The position numbers and the translations under genes were made by a program. DNA of 64,000 nucleotides, from the NCBI RefSeq assembly GCF_964199755.1, contig NC_133901.1, positions 12,477,556-12,541,555 on the forward strand, read 5' to 3'. Below the pieces are notes generated by a model. It worked only from the letters and a program-made list of their open reading frames with translations, had not been told where the DNA came from and did not search any database. Positions 40,101 through 54,300 of this stretch are shown here, piece after piece (position 1 is the stretch's first letter; every line of letters begins with the position of its first letter). The stretch comes from Larus michahellis. Its lineage: Eukaryota > Chordata > Aves > Charadriiformes > Laridae.

Positions 40101-41796
40101 GTCCTGGTCTTTATCACAGTAAGGGCTGGGAACTTGTTCTCCCAAAGGGGTCTTGTGGAGGAGATGGTGATATGACAGCTCACGGTGCTGGGGACCGTTT
40201 CATTAGCTCATCACAGGGGTCTGCATGGAAACTGAAGCCTGCTGCTGGCAGGTACCTAAAAGTTGTGTACTGTTTCTGGGCTAATGCAGGTGCATCAAAT
40301 GGATTGTGCATTTGAGTTGTCCATTGCAGCTGTAACTTATGAAGTAAAAACTTGGAGTGGGTGTTAAACTATGCACAAAACCTGATAGTGCACGTGCTGC
40401 TACTGTGTAGTGTTTCTGTTATATTTGAAGAACTGAGCTGTGTGCTTTTAAATTGGTTGTGTTTTCTCCTGAGATGGCAGTTACGGGAATGCTTTAGTGT
40501 TTGCTTGACAAAATGTTGTGTGGTATCAGAGGATATTGTATTCTTAGTCCATATAATTTCAGGTCTAGCAGAACTCCTATCCACTTATGCTTTGGTACAT
40601 TCCTGCTTCTCCACTGTATATTTTCTAGTCAGCTGTGCTTGCATTGGCTGACTTATCTAAAAAGTGATTATACTGGTATCTTTATTTGCTCTGCACTCTA
40701 CTGATATCAGCCTTCAGCCAGCACGCTCTGTTTCCAGCGTCAGGATGGGCAAAGTGGATCCGGGAAAATGAGCTGGTGCTTAATTCCTTGCTTATGGATG
40801 GGGCAGTCTTGGATACTGAGAAACCTGAACAGCGTAACTCAGTGGTGGACTCGAATCACAGTTGGTTGTTTCAGGTATAGACTCCAGGAAACTGAAACCA
40901 GCCCCGATTTTGCCTGATAGAAGAATTTAAAAACTTAGGTAATGTGACTCAAAGGAAAGGCTTTTCTGGATGCACTTTTCTAGAAAGTTACATACATTTA
41001 TCCAGCATGCTCTCTCTTGCAAAATGATTGTCAGTTTATGGGAAGTGCCATCTGAAAAATGCAAGGGATTTGCTTTCTCACAGTGTATAAAAGAAAGATT
41101 CACTTTGTTGTTTCTGCACCAGAAATGGCAAGGCTCTGTAACGCAGTTTAGGATGTATGCCGTTGCAGGTTTTCATTTTGGTTTACTCTGAAAAGAGCGC
41201 GTATCTTCAGAGACACACATGTAGTTTGAAAACTGCTACTGCGGTAGATGAGTAGAACCAAATTCTTAATTGCATTGCTATGAAAAATGGGGTTGTACAG
41301 AAACACTCTACATCCCTTAAAAAAAAAATAATGTTAGTGCAATGGTATTGATATTGGACATCAGATGGCACGAAATTATGGTCAGAGTTTGAGAAGAGTA
41401 TGCCCTGCCAAGTTAAAACTTCCTCCCCTCTGTTTTTGGGTGGCTGGATGTGCTAGCCTAGACTAAAACAGGCCGAGGGAGCGGCAGCGTAGCCACCTTT
41501 TGAAAGTCAGGCCTTTCAGCTGCGCGCTTAAACTAATGAATACAACTCTACATTTTATTAGTGTGTAATATTTACCAAGACTTATGATCTTCAGGATTTT
41601 AAATGCTTCTGCATATTGCTTAAAAGGATGGGAAAAAACCATCTTGCTGAAGCAGTAGCTATGTTTTAAGGTTGGATAGATATTTAGCTTTTTGGGACCT
41701 TTTGGCGTGAATGCTGTTAAATGAACTTTGCCATGTGTAGCAGTGAAGAGAATTTTCTGAATTTTATTAATACTGAAGGATTTTTATGCAAAAAGT

Positions 41797-41820
41797 ACAT
41801 ATATATATTTATATATATAC
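41797..41820. repeat. AT microsatellite
   Basis: Two runs of AT dinucleotides separated by TTT. Confidence 0.8.
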
Positions 41821-42276
41821 ATGGCTGTAGACAAGTCCAGTAAAAATGGGCAATTTTATTAAACCACGAATTTAAGGGACTGTTAGAGTAGTTGCCTGGG
41901 GCTTCAGTATGATTTTTCAGTGCTCTGGATGGTTAATACAGAATAGCCTAACTGCTAGGACAGAGAAGCCCAGAATAATTTTCCTTGTCCCAGTTAAGTC
42001 AAGAACTATTAGAGCAGTGGAAATAAGGTTTCAACAAGAGGGGGGAAAAAAGGGTGAGGGAAGTGTCAGGTCTCACTCTTGCTAGTGAGAGAGGAGAGTA
42101 CACAAATGTACCAGGAGTTAGAATGGAAGAAAGGTAAGTAGCAGTTACCAGTGGAAATAGAAAATAGGCTAATGTTGCCAAAGCATTTAAGTGGATTAGG
42201 AATGATTTTCTCTTCCTGGTGATTTTTTTTTTTTAATGAAAAAAGAAAAAGCAAACTGTAGGAGTGCAGTCAGATG

Positions 42277-42314
42277 TGCAGGTCAAAGGAATATGTGATT
42301 TTCTTTGACCTGCA
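42277..42314. repeat. Short inverted repeat carrying two AGGTCAAAG motifs
   Basis: TGCAGGTCAAAG at 42277-42288 and its exact reverse complement at 42303-42314, separated by 14 bases. The arms contain the extended nuclear-receptor half-site AGGTCAAAG in divergent orientation. Its function is unknown. Confidence 0.8.
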
Positions 42315-45300
42315 TGTTTGTCGGGAAAGGATTGTTCTCTGTTATCAAGCCTGATGCTTGAGCATTACGAGTCATTTCTCTCCAATCTAGTACCACCAAA
42401 TTGTGCAACACTGGCTGCCCAGGAGACCTGCCGTCATCTGATGGCTTTGCTTCCCCTGATGCTGGGAGCAGGGAAGGCAGAGCAGCTAAGAAACTCTAGT
42501 AGACCCCTTTCACTGTCTAGCTGATACTTAAACATTTGGAGGAGTGACATCAGATACTTTTTAAATGTACCTTTCTCACCTTTTTTTCCTAAGGTATTAT
42601 ATTTTTCTCCTGTCATGTCTTGAGATATTTGATTGCAACACTGCAGTAGAAGTAACGTTTCTGAGCAGCATATTCCAGGGCCAGGAGCCTGAAAGGTGGG
42701 CTTGTGTGAGCGGTATCTTTAACTTTCTCATTGCAACAAGCTGTGGTGATTTGCTGGGAATTATTCAGTAGGCAGAATTTCTAGTCTCTTTTTGAAGTGC
42801 AAGTGTAACAAGACGACTGGAAGGAATGAAAGGATGTAATGTAGAAGGCCAGGTATTAGTCAACAGGCCCATATGTGGCTGCATGTGCAAAGGCTGTTTG
42901 CTTAGTAGCCACGACCAGTAACATTTATGCTTCATGGCTTGTAGCTTTCTAGTCCAAGTTGACAATAAATAGACTGTTAGGAGAAATGGGGCTCTTCGCT
43001 AAAGGAAAAGATGTTCTGGTCTACTCTTCTTTGCAAGGAACTCAGCATTGTGCTTGAGGATTTATCTTCAGGAATAATTTCTGATAGTGATGTATCTTCA
43101 TTCTCCTATCGGCAGTCTAGCTGATATTTGAAGCTATGAACTTGAAAAAAATGGATAACCGTGGGTAATCATGGCTAACTCTTGTCTCTTACCCAGGCAG
43201 ACTGTTGGTTTGTCAGGACCCTCACAAAAAGGGTCGAGGAACCCATCTGCCATCTTCAGAAACCACTGTACCACATTCCGTTGTTTGGTGATTCCCTTTG
43301 ACAAATGGGTTTTGAGCGTAATAGTCCTGAGTAACTCATTTGCTTGTGCTGTCCTACCCTTAGCCCACCGTAGGGATCATCTCTCATGCTCTTGCTGGAA
43401 CAAGAGGATGCACCGGTGTGTTTAGGCTTGCAGGAAGTATTGCAGGGCCTAGGGAACAGACTTCCACTGCCTGCGTTTCCTCGTTCTGAACTGCTGACCT
43501 GTCTGGAGCATGAGAAACTGTTCTCACGGTTGGGTAAAGATACAGCCCCCTCTCTCACTCTCCTTGGTTTATGTTTTTCAACATCAGAGTTAGTTTCTGT
43601 GGTTCTCGGATTAAAATACATATGTTCCCATGTAGTTGAGACTCATTATCCGTTCAACACATTTGCTTTTGAACTGTTTGGAACAATGAGGCTGTTCCTG
43701 TAATGCCTCCCAATGAAGCACGTGGGAAGGAAGAAGTTGTTTGATCAACCTGTTTCTTACACAGAGGAAGATACGAGGCAAACCCAAAGGGGAGGCAGAA
43801 GTGAGCATAGTGTTCTTTTCTTCCCAGGAAGCTCTTCTAATGTGCTAAAGAAAATTGTCCTTCGTGTCATCTCAGGTGATTATATTCACAAAAGCCAACC
43901 TAGAAGAATCATACCTGTATTAGGCACTAACCATCTACAGTCAGTGTTTTATTTTGTGCCCTTATCTTGATTACCTTTGTTACCTTGGGCACTCGTCAGG
44001 AGAAAAAAAGCTGCATCGTTCTGATTGCTTCATGTTTCCAAGATGTTTTTTGAGAGAAAATGTTTCCTGAGCTTCATTCAAGCTCTGAAGTAGAATTTGG
44101 TCTTTCTGGGAATCGTGTGAGATCAAGTAATTGCCTGGAGCAAGAGAATACATACTGAAGCTGCAATAGCAAAGACCTTGATATCAAAGGCCACCTGCTA
44201 TTTCTCTCCATCTCTTCAGCCTTAAAGTTTACCATATTATAAATTCAGCTTGTCATCTTCCTATATAACGGCTATCAGTTTTTCAGCAGATGAACAGGAC
44301 GGTTTCTCAAGGATTACAGCATATTTATATCCCAGCCAGAAATCTCCTTCTGCAGAAACCTCATTGTAGCCTTCTCAAGGCGTACTGAGTGGTCTTTCGG
44401 CCTTCTTTATGGATGCTCTGTTTACTATTTTCTTTGTCAACAAATCCACGTCAGCATGTAGCTTTGACCCTTAGGTTTGCAACCCAGCTTATGCAGTTAC
44501 TTGGTAGGAGTAGAAAAAATGTCCCACGATAGAACTTGAATAGGCTTTTTCCCAAGAATTGCTTTATATTGATCAACTTGTGTGAAGAATTTCTTATGAA
44601 AAACTTAAATGATCTGTTGAACGCTTTCTGGTTGAAGAAAATGGGGAAAAACATCTGACAGTCTATATTGATGTGGCTGGACTTGGCACACACAGAGAGC
44701 ATTGCTTCACCTGTATTTTCTGTGTATTTTATTAACTGTGCTCAGTCAGAAATACCTTCCTAGCAAGCTGGGGTTTTATTTATGGGGTGAACTTTACCAG
44801 TGTTGTAAAACTGATAGAAAAATCTTGACTAGGGTCACTGTCCATGTGCAGGTCTGCAGGCCTGCGATTCACCTCTCATGTTTTGGTCATGTACCTGTAT
44901 GTGGTATTTCCTCACCCTTGAATCTGTGACATAAAGGACAGAGCACCTTTTCTGTCATTTTGCTTTTAAGTAGTTGTAGTGGTTGAGTATAGCTTTTCTA
45001 AAATATTTTTTTGCTTTCAGCCTATTTTCTTTGGCTTAAACACAAACACAGTGGCCCCTTCAAGGTTATGTAGGTTCAGGTATTGCTGTATATGCGAGGT
45101 GCAATAATTTTTTTGTTTGTTGTGTTTTGTCTGCTGTTTGGCACAAGAGAGACTCCCCTGGCCCCCAACTACTGCCAACAATTAAAGACAGTTACCAGTC
45201 CCCAGCGGGAATAAATGTTTCCAGCCAATATTTACAGCCGGTTCTGTCCTGGAAGAATGGAGCTACTGCTGCTATTGTCAGCTGGAGAGGTAGGGAGGCT

Positions 45301-48300
45301 TCATTTTGGCTCGTCAGTGAGAAATAAGATGTAAAATACAGCTCTGGTGGTGGTAGCCTTACTGGTTGCCCAAGAAGCACTGCAGAAGGTTTTGAATAGC
45401 TATGGCTCAAACTACTTAATGTATCTGCCCTTTCTTCTGTGGCAGAGCGTCCTGACCTGGGCAATAACCGTGGTCACCTTGGTCCTAGTAAGGAGAGATC
45501 CTCCCTGTAACTCAATGTCACGAGGTGTGACTAAGGCTGACTCTCCTGGAGGTGTTCTGTGAGTCTGTCCATGAACTGCTTCCTTAGAGGGTTCTTCCTT
45601 CTGCAGCCTTTGTATGAGGGTGAAGTCATCAACCAGTGTTTGATAAGATACAGGACGGACAACTTTCACATACTCGATATCTTGTATTCAGAGTTAAGAG
45701 AGAGTTTCTCATAAGGAAAAATAGCATGATTGTGTCACAGGAGATGCAATTAGAGTAGAATCGTATTGTAATGTGTCAGTGTAAATATTTAATGTTTTCT
45801 GTCATTTGAGTAGCATGGCACACGAGCATTTTGGTTGTCATCTGTATCTTTTTAGTATTGAATTTGGCCTCTTTCTCTGGAGGCCTGCAAAGGTCGCCGT
45901 TCTGCAAGGAGAAATGCCATGTGACATCGGCTTTCAGGAAGCTGAAAATTCAGAGCAGCCAGCAGTGAGCACTGAGGTCCTGCTTTATCACTGGTGGCAT
46001 GTTCCTACCTGAGGTGTGTGTAGAAGAGCCCAAGGTGCTGTCTTGGCTTTGCAAGTTGGTTGACCGCAGCTAATTGCAGTGAAAACGAGGTTTTTGATGT
46101 GGGTGTACTTGCAACATTTAATTGTGTCCTTGTAGGTTAATTGAGGCTGTGCTGTGGCTTTCTCTTTCTTCTTCATTTTTTTTTTCACTGCCTCAGGAGA
46201 GAAGAAAACTATTTGTTGGAACTGCTTCTGAAACTCATGGTCACTTTCTAAAATATACTCCCAACCTTGAGGAGAGTGCAAAATATGAGAATACCAGTGT
46301 ATATGTGTGTTCAGCCGTAGGAGGCTCTCATAGTGGGAGTGAGGAAAGCTAAGCGAAGGGCCTTCCTGCTCTTATTTGATACTTGTCCATTCAGTGCTTG
46401 GGATAAGTGACACAATTCTAATAAAATATAGTTATGCTGCTGGGGTGAAATCTGGGTCTAATTAAAGATTTGCCTTTGATTTTAGTGAAGCCACATTTAT
46501 CTTTAGGATTGGAGACATGGAGGAGATGGCAGACGAGGGATAGGTAGTTGTATGAATTTCAGCAAGTGGACATACAAACAGGAAAAAGAATTAAGTTTGA
46601 TGAGGAAGATATAAACAGGGAAAGGAAATAGTCTCCTCTCTGAACGTGGAGGGGAAAGAAGGAGATAATGGTGATCGGTGCCAGTCTGGGGGAGGAAAAG
46701 AGCAGGAAAAGGCAGAACAATGGAGGTGGAGATCTCATAGGGGTCATGGATTACATTAATTTATTTTTTAGGATCTTCTTGCATTTTAGGCAGGAAGAAA
46801 CACTAATTAGCAACTTTTCTCCCCTCGCAAATTTATTTAACCAGTCTGACTTTGCTGTTTAGAGTGGGATGGGAATAACTCATGGAAATGATGATCTTTA
46901 CTGATGGGTTTTATTTGCAAGGCAAATGGCACAGAGAAAAAATCAGCTCTTCTTTTAGGGGAAGCGTTGCAAGAGGAACAGTTCCAGGTGGGTCCCTTTT
47001 CTGTTCCCAGGGCTCTGTGGATTCATTTTCTTTGGTATTTCCACATCCACCTTTGCTCTCTGGTTCTACAGTTTCACAGTTTTCTTAGCAGGTGGCCTGC
47101 TGCCTTTAACCGGAGGTTTGCAGCACTTGCTGTTTTCTTAGGTGAGGTGCAGTAGCTCTTGTTCTCAGGTGATGTGATCCCCAGCATTGTGCCAACTGTC
47201 AAAGCTGTGAAATTGAGGTATGTACTTCAGAGCTCTGTGTGTGTCGCTAGCCCTTGTGCAGTAGTGAAGGGAGAGAGCCAAGTAGGTTGCTGGCTTGTGC
47301 ATGCTGCATCTGTAGTGCCAGGTATAGAGATCTCCCTGTTCTTTTTCTCCTATTTTATTTTTATACTTATGTTTTCACTTTGTGTCATTTAGAAATCAAA
47401 GCAGGAGTGTGCAGTTCAGCAGCAACAGAACTGTGCTTACTACGAATCTGCTGCTTTGCTCAAATTAAACATTTATGGGGCCAGCGACTCCTCACTGCTC
47501 CATCTCAAGTCTCTCAGCCTCCTACAGTGTGAGGATTTTTTTCTTTGCGCTTTGACACAGCTCCTGCAAGAAATACAGCAAAATTACCCTCCATTGGCCC
47601 CTCTCCCCTCCAGCCCATCTTTCCTTTGTGTGTCCAGTTTGATTTTTCCCTTAAACATAGCTCGTGGGGAGCAGCTGTTGGTGTAAGTAATGCTTAATAT
47701 TCCCTGTGAGTTGGAAGCTTTCATCCCAGTCTGAGGGGCAGAGACCTGGCCTCAGTTATTTGTACCTTTTTCTGTTTTCAGTGGGCTATACTGAGGTGGT
47801 ATAATTGTGTGGGAGCTCCTTATTCCTCAAACCAGGTAACACAGTGCTGCAGCGTATTACCTGCTGATGCTGTGAGCTGTGGTGACTGGCTTGGTTTTTG
47901 TGGAGAGCAGTCAGGTACCTTCAAAGGCCTGGATCTTATCTGCAGGCTCTTCTGTGGCCTGAAGCCTGCAGTGAAACCTGGCCAGTGGTTCTGTTTCTTG
48001 GGCATGCTGGGAGCGAAGATAACTTTTGCAGAAGAGAGGGTTGTTTCTGAGCCTGGTCAGAGACTTTTACAGGACCTAAGGGATGTTGCAAATGCTCAGT
48101 CTTCCCTGCAAGAGCATGGTCTACTTCTTTGGTTTAACTTTTCTAGCTTAAAATAGTGCTGCATGGATGCTAAAAGCCCACGCTCCTAAAATAGATCAAG
48201 TAGAACAAGCACTTCACTGATGACTCCTCCTCAGGAGAGGAGAGAGAGAAGGTAACAATGAACAGATGGCAGGTATTAGTCATATCACCTAATATATCTG

Positions 48301-51300
48301 AAGACCTCAGACACTATCGGCACAAAGGTGGTGGAGGAACCTGGAGGGAATGAGTCCTCCTAACAGACCAGACTGGGTATTAGAGTTGCACACGATACAG
48401 ATAGAGGGGACCTGAGAAAATGAGGGGACTTGCAGCCAAATGAGCTAAACCAAGAAGAGTGTGCTCATAGAGGCTCACAAAGTCCTGGCCAGATCCTGAG
48501 ACTACTTTTACCTGCCCAATTTGCAAAGCTATCCCCCTGTTTGATGCGCCCCTCAGAGCATTGTTCCTTGGAGCTCCCATGCTTATAACACACTTGCCTC
48601 TGCAGAAGGCCTAGTACAGGTGTCCAATACCTCAGAAATAAGTGAATTCTTCCAATTTCAGTATCAGCTTGGATGGTTTTATTCTAGCTTTTGCTCTAAT
48701 GAATTCTGTACAGAAGCTGCTTGGTGTTTTCATGTAGTATCTAAATTGCCAGTGTACACCTTGCAGTCTGATTCGGCTGGCTCAGCATCCCCTCTCTTCT
48801 CTAGGTCACTGGGATCTACACATTGGCCCCGGCCCAGTTGGCAGTAAGCTCATAGGAGAGCTGATGAGATGCTACTGCCTGCTGATTTGTTGGGAACACG
48901 TCGTGTAAATGAAATATAAAGTATGTACAGTCATTTGTACTTAAGTGGCTCCCAGCAAACTTGACATCACAGAGCAAGTAGGCCACTGAAGTACCTGTGG
49001 AGGCATTGTGGGAGAAGTGCATCGTTTCCAATTGCTTGCTCTGATTGCATTGTTCGTATAATCATTTGCTTTAAAACCAGCCTGTCCAAAAGGCAGCACA
49101 GCTGTGGGCATACTAGAGGGTAGGAAGACAATGGGCAAATGTGGGCTCTCTTGACTTCCCCGTGCTGATCTGCCCACAGAACAACTGTATCTTGAGGTTG
49201 TTTGTTTTTTTTTTTTTTCATTTGTTTTGGGTTTTTTGCTTTAAATCTTCAGCAACAGAGGCTAAATGTGTGGTCTTCTCTTTCCCCTCTTTTGTTTCCT
49301 CTTTTTGGCATTTATTTATGAAGAGAGCTGCTCTGCTGGAGGTACTCCCATCATTTTTCACACTTGTGCTCAGACCTCTGCGGAAGCCAAGCACCCTGTG
49401 GGCCACTGAGTAACAAATACCATTTTGGTGGCACCTTGCGTCTTTGGGCTTCAGCCATCGCCAAACACCTAATGAATGTACAAAATGAGTAAAGCACTTC
49501 TGCTAGGAACTCTGCTGATACGTAAGGGGTTAAACGAAGCTCTGTTTATTAATGTTGATACTTTAAATTGTGCCAGAACACTTTGAAAATGTGACAGCGG
49601 ACAGGGCAGCAGGCAGTAAACACGGTTAAATGACAATACTGTTCAATATTTGCTGTTAATTGAGAGAGGCAGCAGCTGCTGGTGTGCAGCTTCAGCCAGG
49701 ATGAATTAGTAATGAGTCTGTAACTCTGGGGTTTTTTTCTGGTTTAAAGTTGCATCAGCCCTTTATGGTTCAGTAGCATGCTTGGGATAGAAATAAAAAG
49801 TCATAGCAGGCCCTAAATTGAAGATTTTATTTTGTTTTTGTTTGCCAGTGAGTTGTTATGGAGCTGTGGTGTCAGTGATAAAATTGGCAACAGTAGTAAA
49901 ATTGCTTTGTGTTTAAGGACCAAACTTAAAGATTTTGGGTTAGCTTTTCCATCCTGTGTGGCGGACAGTGGGAATGTAGCAGGCAAAGCAAGCTTCTCCT
50001 TTGAAAGAAAGCACTTTTGTTGCACACTTTCAGTTATGGTTTCTTAGAACGGGAGTTGTGGTTTAACTTCGCTGGCCTGCGTGGCAGGTGGTGGTGTACG
50101 AGAGAGGTCTGGCTGGAGGGCCCTGCAGCAGTAGGAGAGAGGACACTAATTCAACATTCTCCTTGTGCTTTCTTGGCACTTCTGCCATGCAAATGTGTTG
50201 AGTTTAACCTTTGAAAACTTGCTGATAAGCTGTTATCAGCCAACAGTTAAAATAGCAACCCCTCCCACCTTGCTGAGTTGGGGTAGGAACTTCCCAAGGC
50301 TTCAAGGCCTGGGTACGGTACAGGAACAGCATTAATCCAGGCACAGCAGCCAGGCTGGGGACAAAGTTTACTCTCTGAAGAAATCAGCCACAGCTGCTAC
50401 TTTCATGCCATTTATGCAGCTTTCCCTGTAAGTATTCATTTTGCACATTTTATTTTGAACTATAGATGTGATCGTGAGGGCGCAAAATCGTGTTACAGTG
50501 TTTAGCAGCATCTTGAATGGATCTTAAGTTGGGCAGAGGAAATTCTAGCTCAGTTACAAACAATGCCGACAGTCCTATTGATTTCAGGACAGCTTGGCTT
50601 TCACCACAAGTAGAAGAATTTCACAGCAAATAATGTTTTGTTTGTTGAGTTCTTTAAACAAAATCCATCTGCAGGGGTTAGCATTTGAATCCAAATACTC
50701 ATAATTCTGCTGGTATTTTGTTAGGATGAGAAATACTAGATTGAAAGAGTCCCTTGGGTCCATGATGATTATGTTAAAAAGGAAAAAAATCCAATCAGCA
50801 GGTATGTTTTATAACCCTGTTTCCAGTTTGTATGATTTCTGTATTATGTGCGATTGGTTTTTGTGTTTGTTCTATTCGCATTAAGGGTTTTTACCAAGTG
50901 GGTAAGTGTATTTAGGCATTCTTAAGAGCTTAAATCTGCGATACACCATGCTGTATTGGCTTGTAAATGCATAAAATGTTTCAGGTTGAACCTGGAAAGC
51001 AAGTGTTAAAAGCCAATAGAATACTATGAAAGGGGGCGGTAAATGGAAGTGCAGGAAGAGCTAAACTCATCTGGCGTAAAGTCCTTTGGCCCCAGAAGTC
51101 CCTTCTCATCTAGGGTACTGACTGTTCCTACCTTTGCTAGCAGTTATCAAATGGTGTTTTAAAATCTGTCCTTAGATGGCTGTATTTTTTTCATGTGAAA
51201 TTCAATAATTTATTCCAATGGCGTTCTGCCAACTTCAGGCATCTAGTGTCTCGTATTTTTTACGAGCATCTCTCCAATTTTATGTGCTGTTTTCTATAGG

Positions 51301-54300
51301 TGTGAATTGTGTTTAGAACTATAATGTAATCAAAAACAATCTTTCTGGTTTTGTGTGGTTTTGGTTCTCTCAAGTCTGTGTTATTGTTTTATCTGTAGTA
51401 TCTACTTAAAATGTTTGGTTTTTTTAAGCAAGAAAATAAACCTTGATGTGTTTACATGCACCATTCCTGTCTTAAAACAGTTGTAGAAATTGTAATTACT
51501 AGCTCTTTGGGCTTTTTTTTCACTGATTTAATGGAAGCACCATGTAATTTTCTTGTAAACAAAGGCAAATATTTACATTTTTAATATGTAAAAAACTATA
51601 AGCTCTAAAGTTTGTCTAATAAACCTGTTAGAATGTGTGTATATTTACTGTGGTTTTTATCTTAAAGTATCCCTCCTTACCTCTGTTGGAAGGAGTTATT
51701 CACTGCTTAATAAACATTGCTCTCAGCAGAGTGCTAATTAGGAATTAAACGACATGCCTATGTGGTACGTTCCCTATTTCTAGAAGGGTTTTTGCTAGGT
51801 GTTTGATGGGATCTGTAACAAGGTGTATGCATGTTCATCTGCTTTGGAGTGATGGAATGTCTACGCTTCTAAGGAATTTGACTGCCACGTCTCACTCTTG
51901 CTTGTGCTGTGTCCCCATCTCGCTCTCAGGACATGTCCGTGTGGCTGCTGTACTGGTGCCAGTGGGTTGCTGACTGGGAGCTTTTGTAAAACTACTTGGG
52001 CACCAGCTCCTACTAGAATAATGCTGGTACTGATGACCAGTTGTCATCAGCTTGAGGTAATGTATAGCAGAGCTCTGATGATTTATCTGATTTGGGGATT
52101 TTATTTTTCTCTGCAAACCCTTGAGTAAGATGGGAGAGGTCTTCTATGAGGAGTGTTGCCGCTTACTTCGATAACGTGATGTAAAAGCACAGCAAGAGGC
52201 TTTGGCGCGCAGGCAGAATTACCTTCTGCTGCTGGTGGTGTAAGTGGATGAACAGATTTACTACAGTTGTGTGTCTGTCATTGCTGATACTGATGTATTG
52301 CCTCCGGGAAGGTGATTGACCTGGAAATCATTCTGTAGATAAATGGTTAATATAGGGTTGGTACAGGGCAACAGTGCTTGCAAATTGGTACTTTCTTAGG
52401 CAAGAATATTGCTATATCATCATCTTCCTTTCTATTGCCCAAATACAGCCTCTGAATGTAGCCTAACCTTGACTTCACAAGCTTTCTTTATTGCGAATGT
52501 GGAATTTCCTTTCCTCTTTTTGTGGCAAATTAGAGAAGATAAGGAGCGAACTAATACAGAGCTAAAATGAAATGAGAGTGGCGACAAGACTTACAGTGTT
52601 GTTGGTGAAAGACCAGCAAATGTGTGCTGAGCTATCAGTGCTGGGAATTTGTTTTGCAAGACTTGTTTTTGTCACTCCTTGGTCAGTAGTTTCTAAGGTG
52701 TATTCAGTAGAAATTACTGGGCTTCTATAACTGTCAACTGTTTTTCTCAAATACAAAAACTTTCATGTTTGTTTGCTGTAACATAGTCTAAGTGCTATTC
52801 TTTTAAACTGTATTTATAATTGTAATGACCAATTCACAACTGTCCTTTTGAGATTGTTTTCTAGGGGTCCCTCCCACAGAGCAATTCACCCCACACTCTT
52901 CACAACATTTTCTGCTATTCTGTTATTCTTGCACACTTAGTTACTGGCGGTCACATACTCCGAAACCGTTGCTTTCAATGGTAACATCAGAAAAACAAAC
53001 AGCTCCCGCTGATAGACATTGCCGTCTCCTGTACAAGAGTGAAGGTCGCACCTTCTTTCTCGCTAAGGATTGTTGTTACAGATCTCATTATTGTCTTTCC
53101 TACATAGTTTTTTAACTAATCCTGGAAGTTAATCTTGGGTTAAATTGAAGTCTGCAGTTTTGATGTGGGAGGGGAGTATGTGATGCTTACTCCCACTTCT
53201 GCAAAAAATCAGGAATATGCTGAACTTCCAGACTTTGGGAGTGGTCTTGAGACCAGCTGAGTGACGTGTGGTGCATAACGTGAGGCAGACGGTGCCTCTG
53301 GCTTTGCAAGGCCAGCTATCTTTTCTTGCCTAAAGTCTTTAATTCTGGCAAGACGGTTGTGCTGGTATTACTGAATCCCTTCTCCAGTGTTGTAGTAGCC
53401 TTGTTGTGTCTGTGACGATTAGGGTTATAAGGAAAACAATGTTTGCAGGTAGGACTGTAATAACTTACGGTTCTCCTAAAATTAGTTTAAAATTAGGAAA
53501 ACAAATAACTTGGAGTTCAGGTATAAAATTGAGTGAAAAAAGTCATTAATAGATTATCTTGAAGTACGTTACTTTAAAATCTAATCCTATCCTGAATGGT
53601 GTAATTTTGTAATATGGAAAGCTATGAGCTCTTTTACTGGAGCTGCTTGCTTAATTTAGATTAAAATTGTACCGTAAAAGGATTATAGAGTGTATGCCTG
53701 TGCTAAGAAAGGATGTACTAAATATGTTGAGGTCTTTTTCTACTCCTAGCTTCTTTTTGAAAGTGCATACTCAATGTTGGATGTTTTCTGCTGAATTTAA
53801 ATGTGCCACGTAACATCAGGATGTGCTAATGGGATGTTTCGGATGGATCGCGGGAGCATTTATTTGAATACATTTTTGTTCAACAGGATTCTGAGTTTTC
53901 TTGCTGCTCTTTCTAGAGAGAAGAATTCAGTGCTGGACTGTCCTAAACATTACTCATGGTGCAACTCCAGAGAAGAGCTTGGTTTATCTGACGTGAAGAG
54001 GAGGCACATGTGCAGGAAGCCAAGAGGACATGGGCTTTCAGTGCATCTGGAAAAATGATCAGGTATCAGCAGCTGTTGATGTTTAAAGTGTTGTAACTAG
54101 TCAGAAACTTGAGAAGATGTGAAACAGTAAAGTGCTCATTCCTGCAGTTGTCCTTAAGTTTTAGGTGTGCTTTCCTTTCAGTGGCAGGAACGATGTAAGC
54201 TTACCTTCTTGTTTTGTATTGTGTCCACAGCCCTTTCAGTGCTGAACTTGCTCAGTTGCAGGAGCTCAGTTGCAGACACCTAACAGGATCCAGTTCAGAG

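Noticed and set aside
41909..42131. Possible exon between TTTTTCAG and GAAAG|GTAAGT
   Set aside because: The splice-like ends are fair, but the interval has stops in all frames and nothing supports it over many similar pairs.
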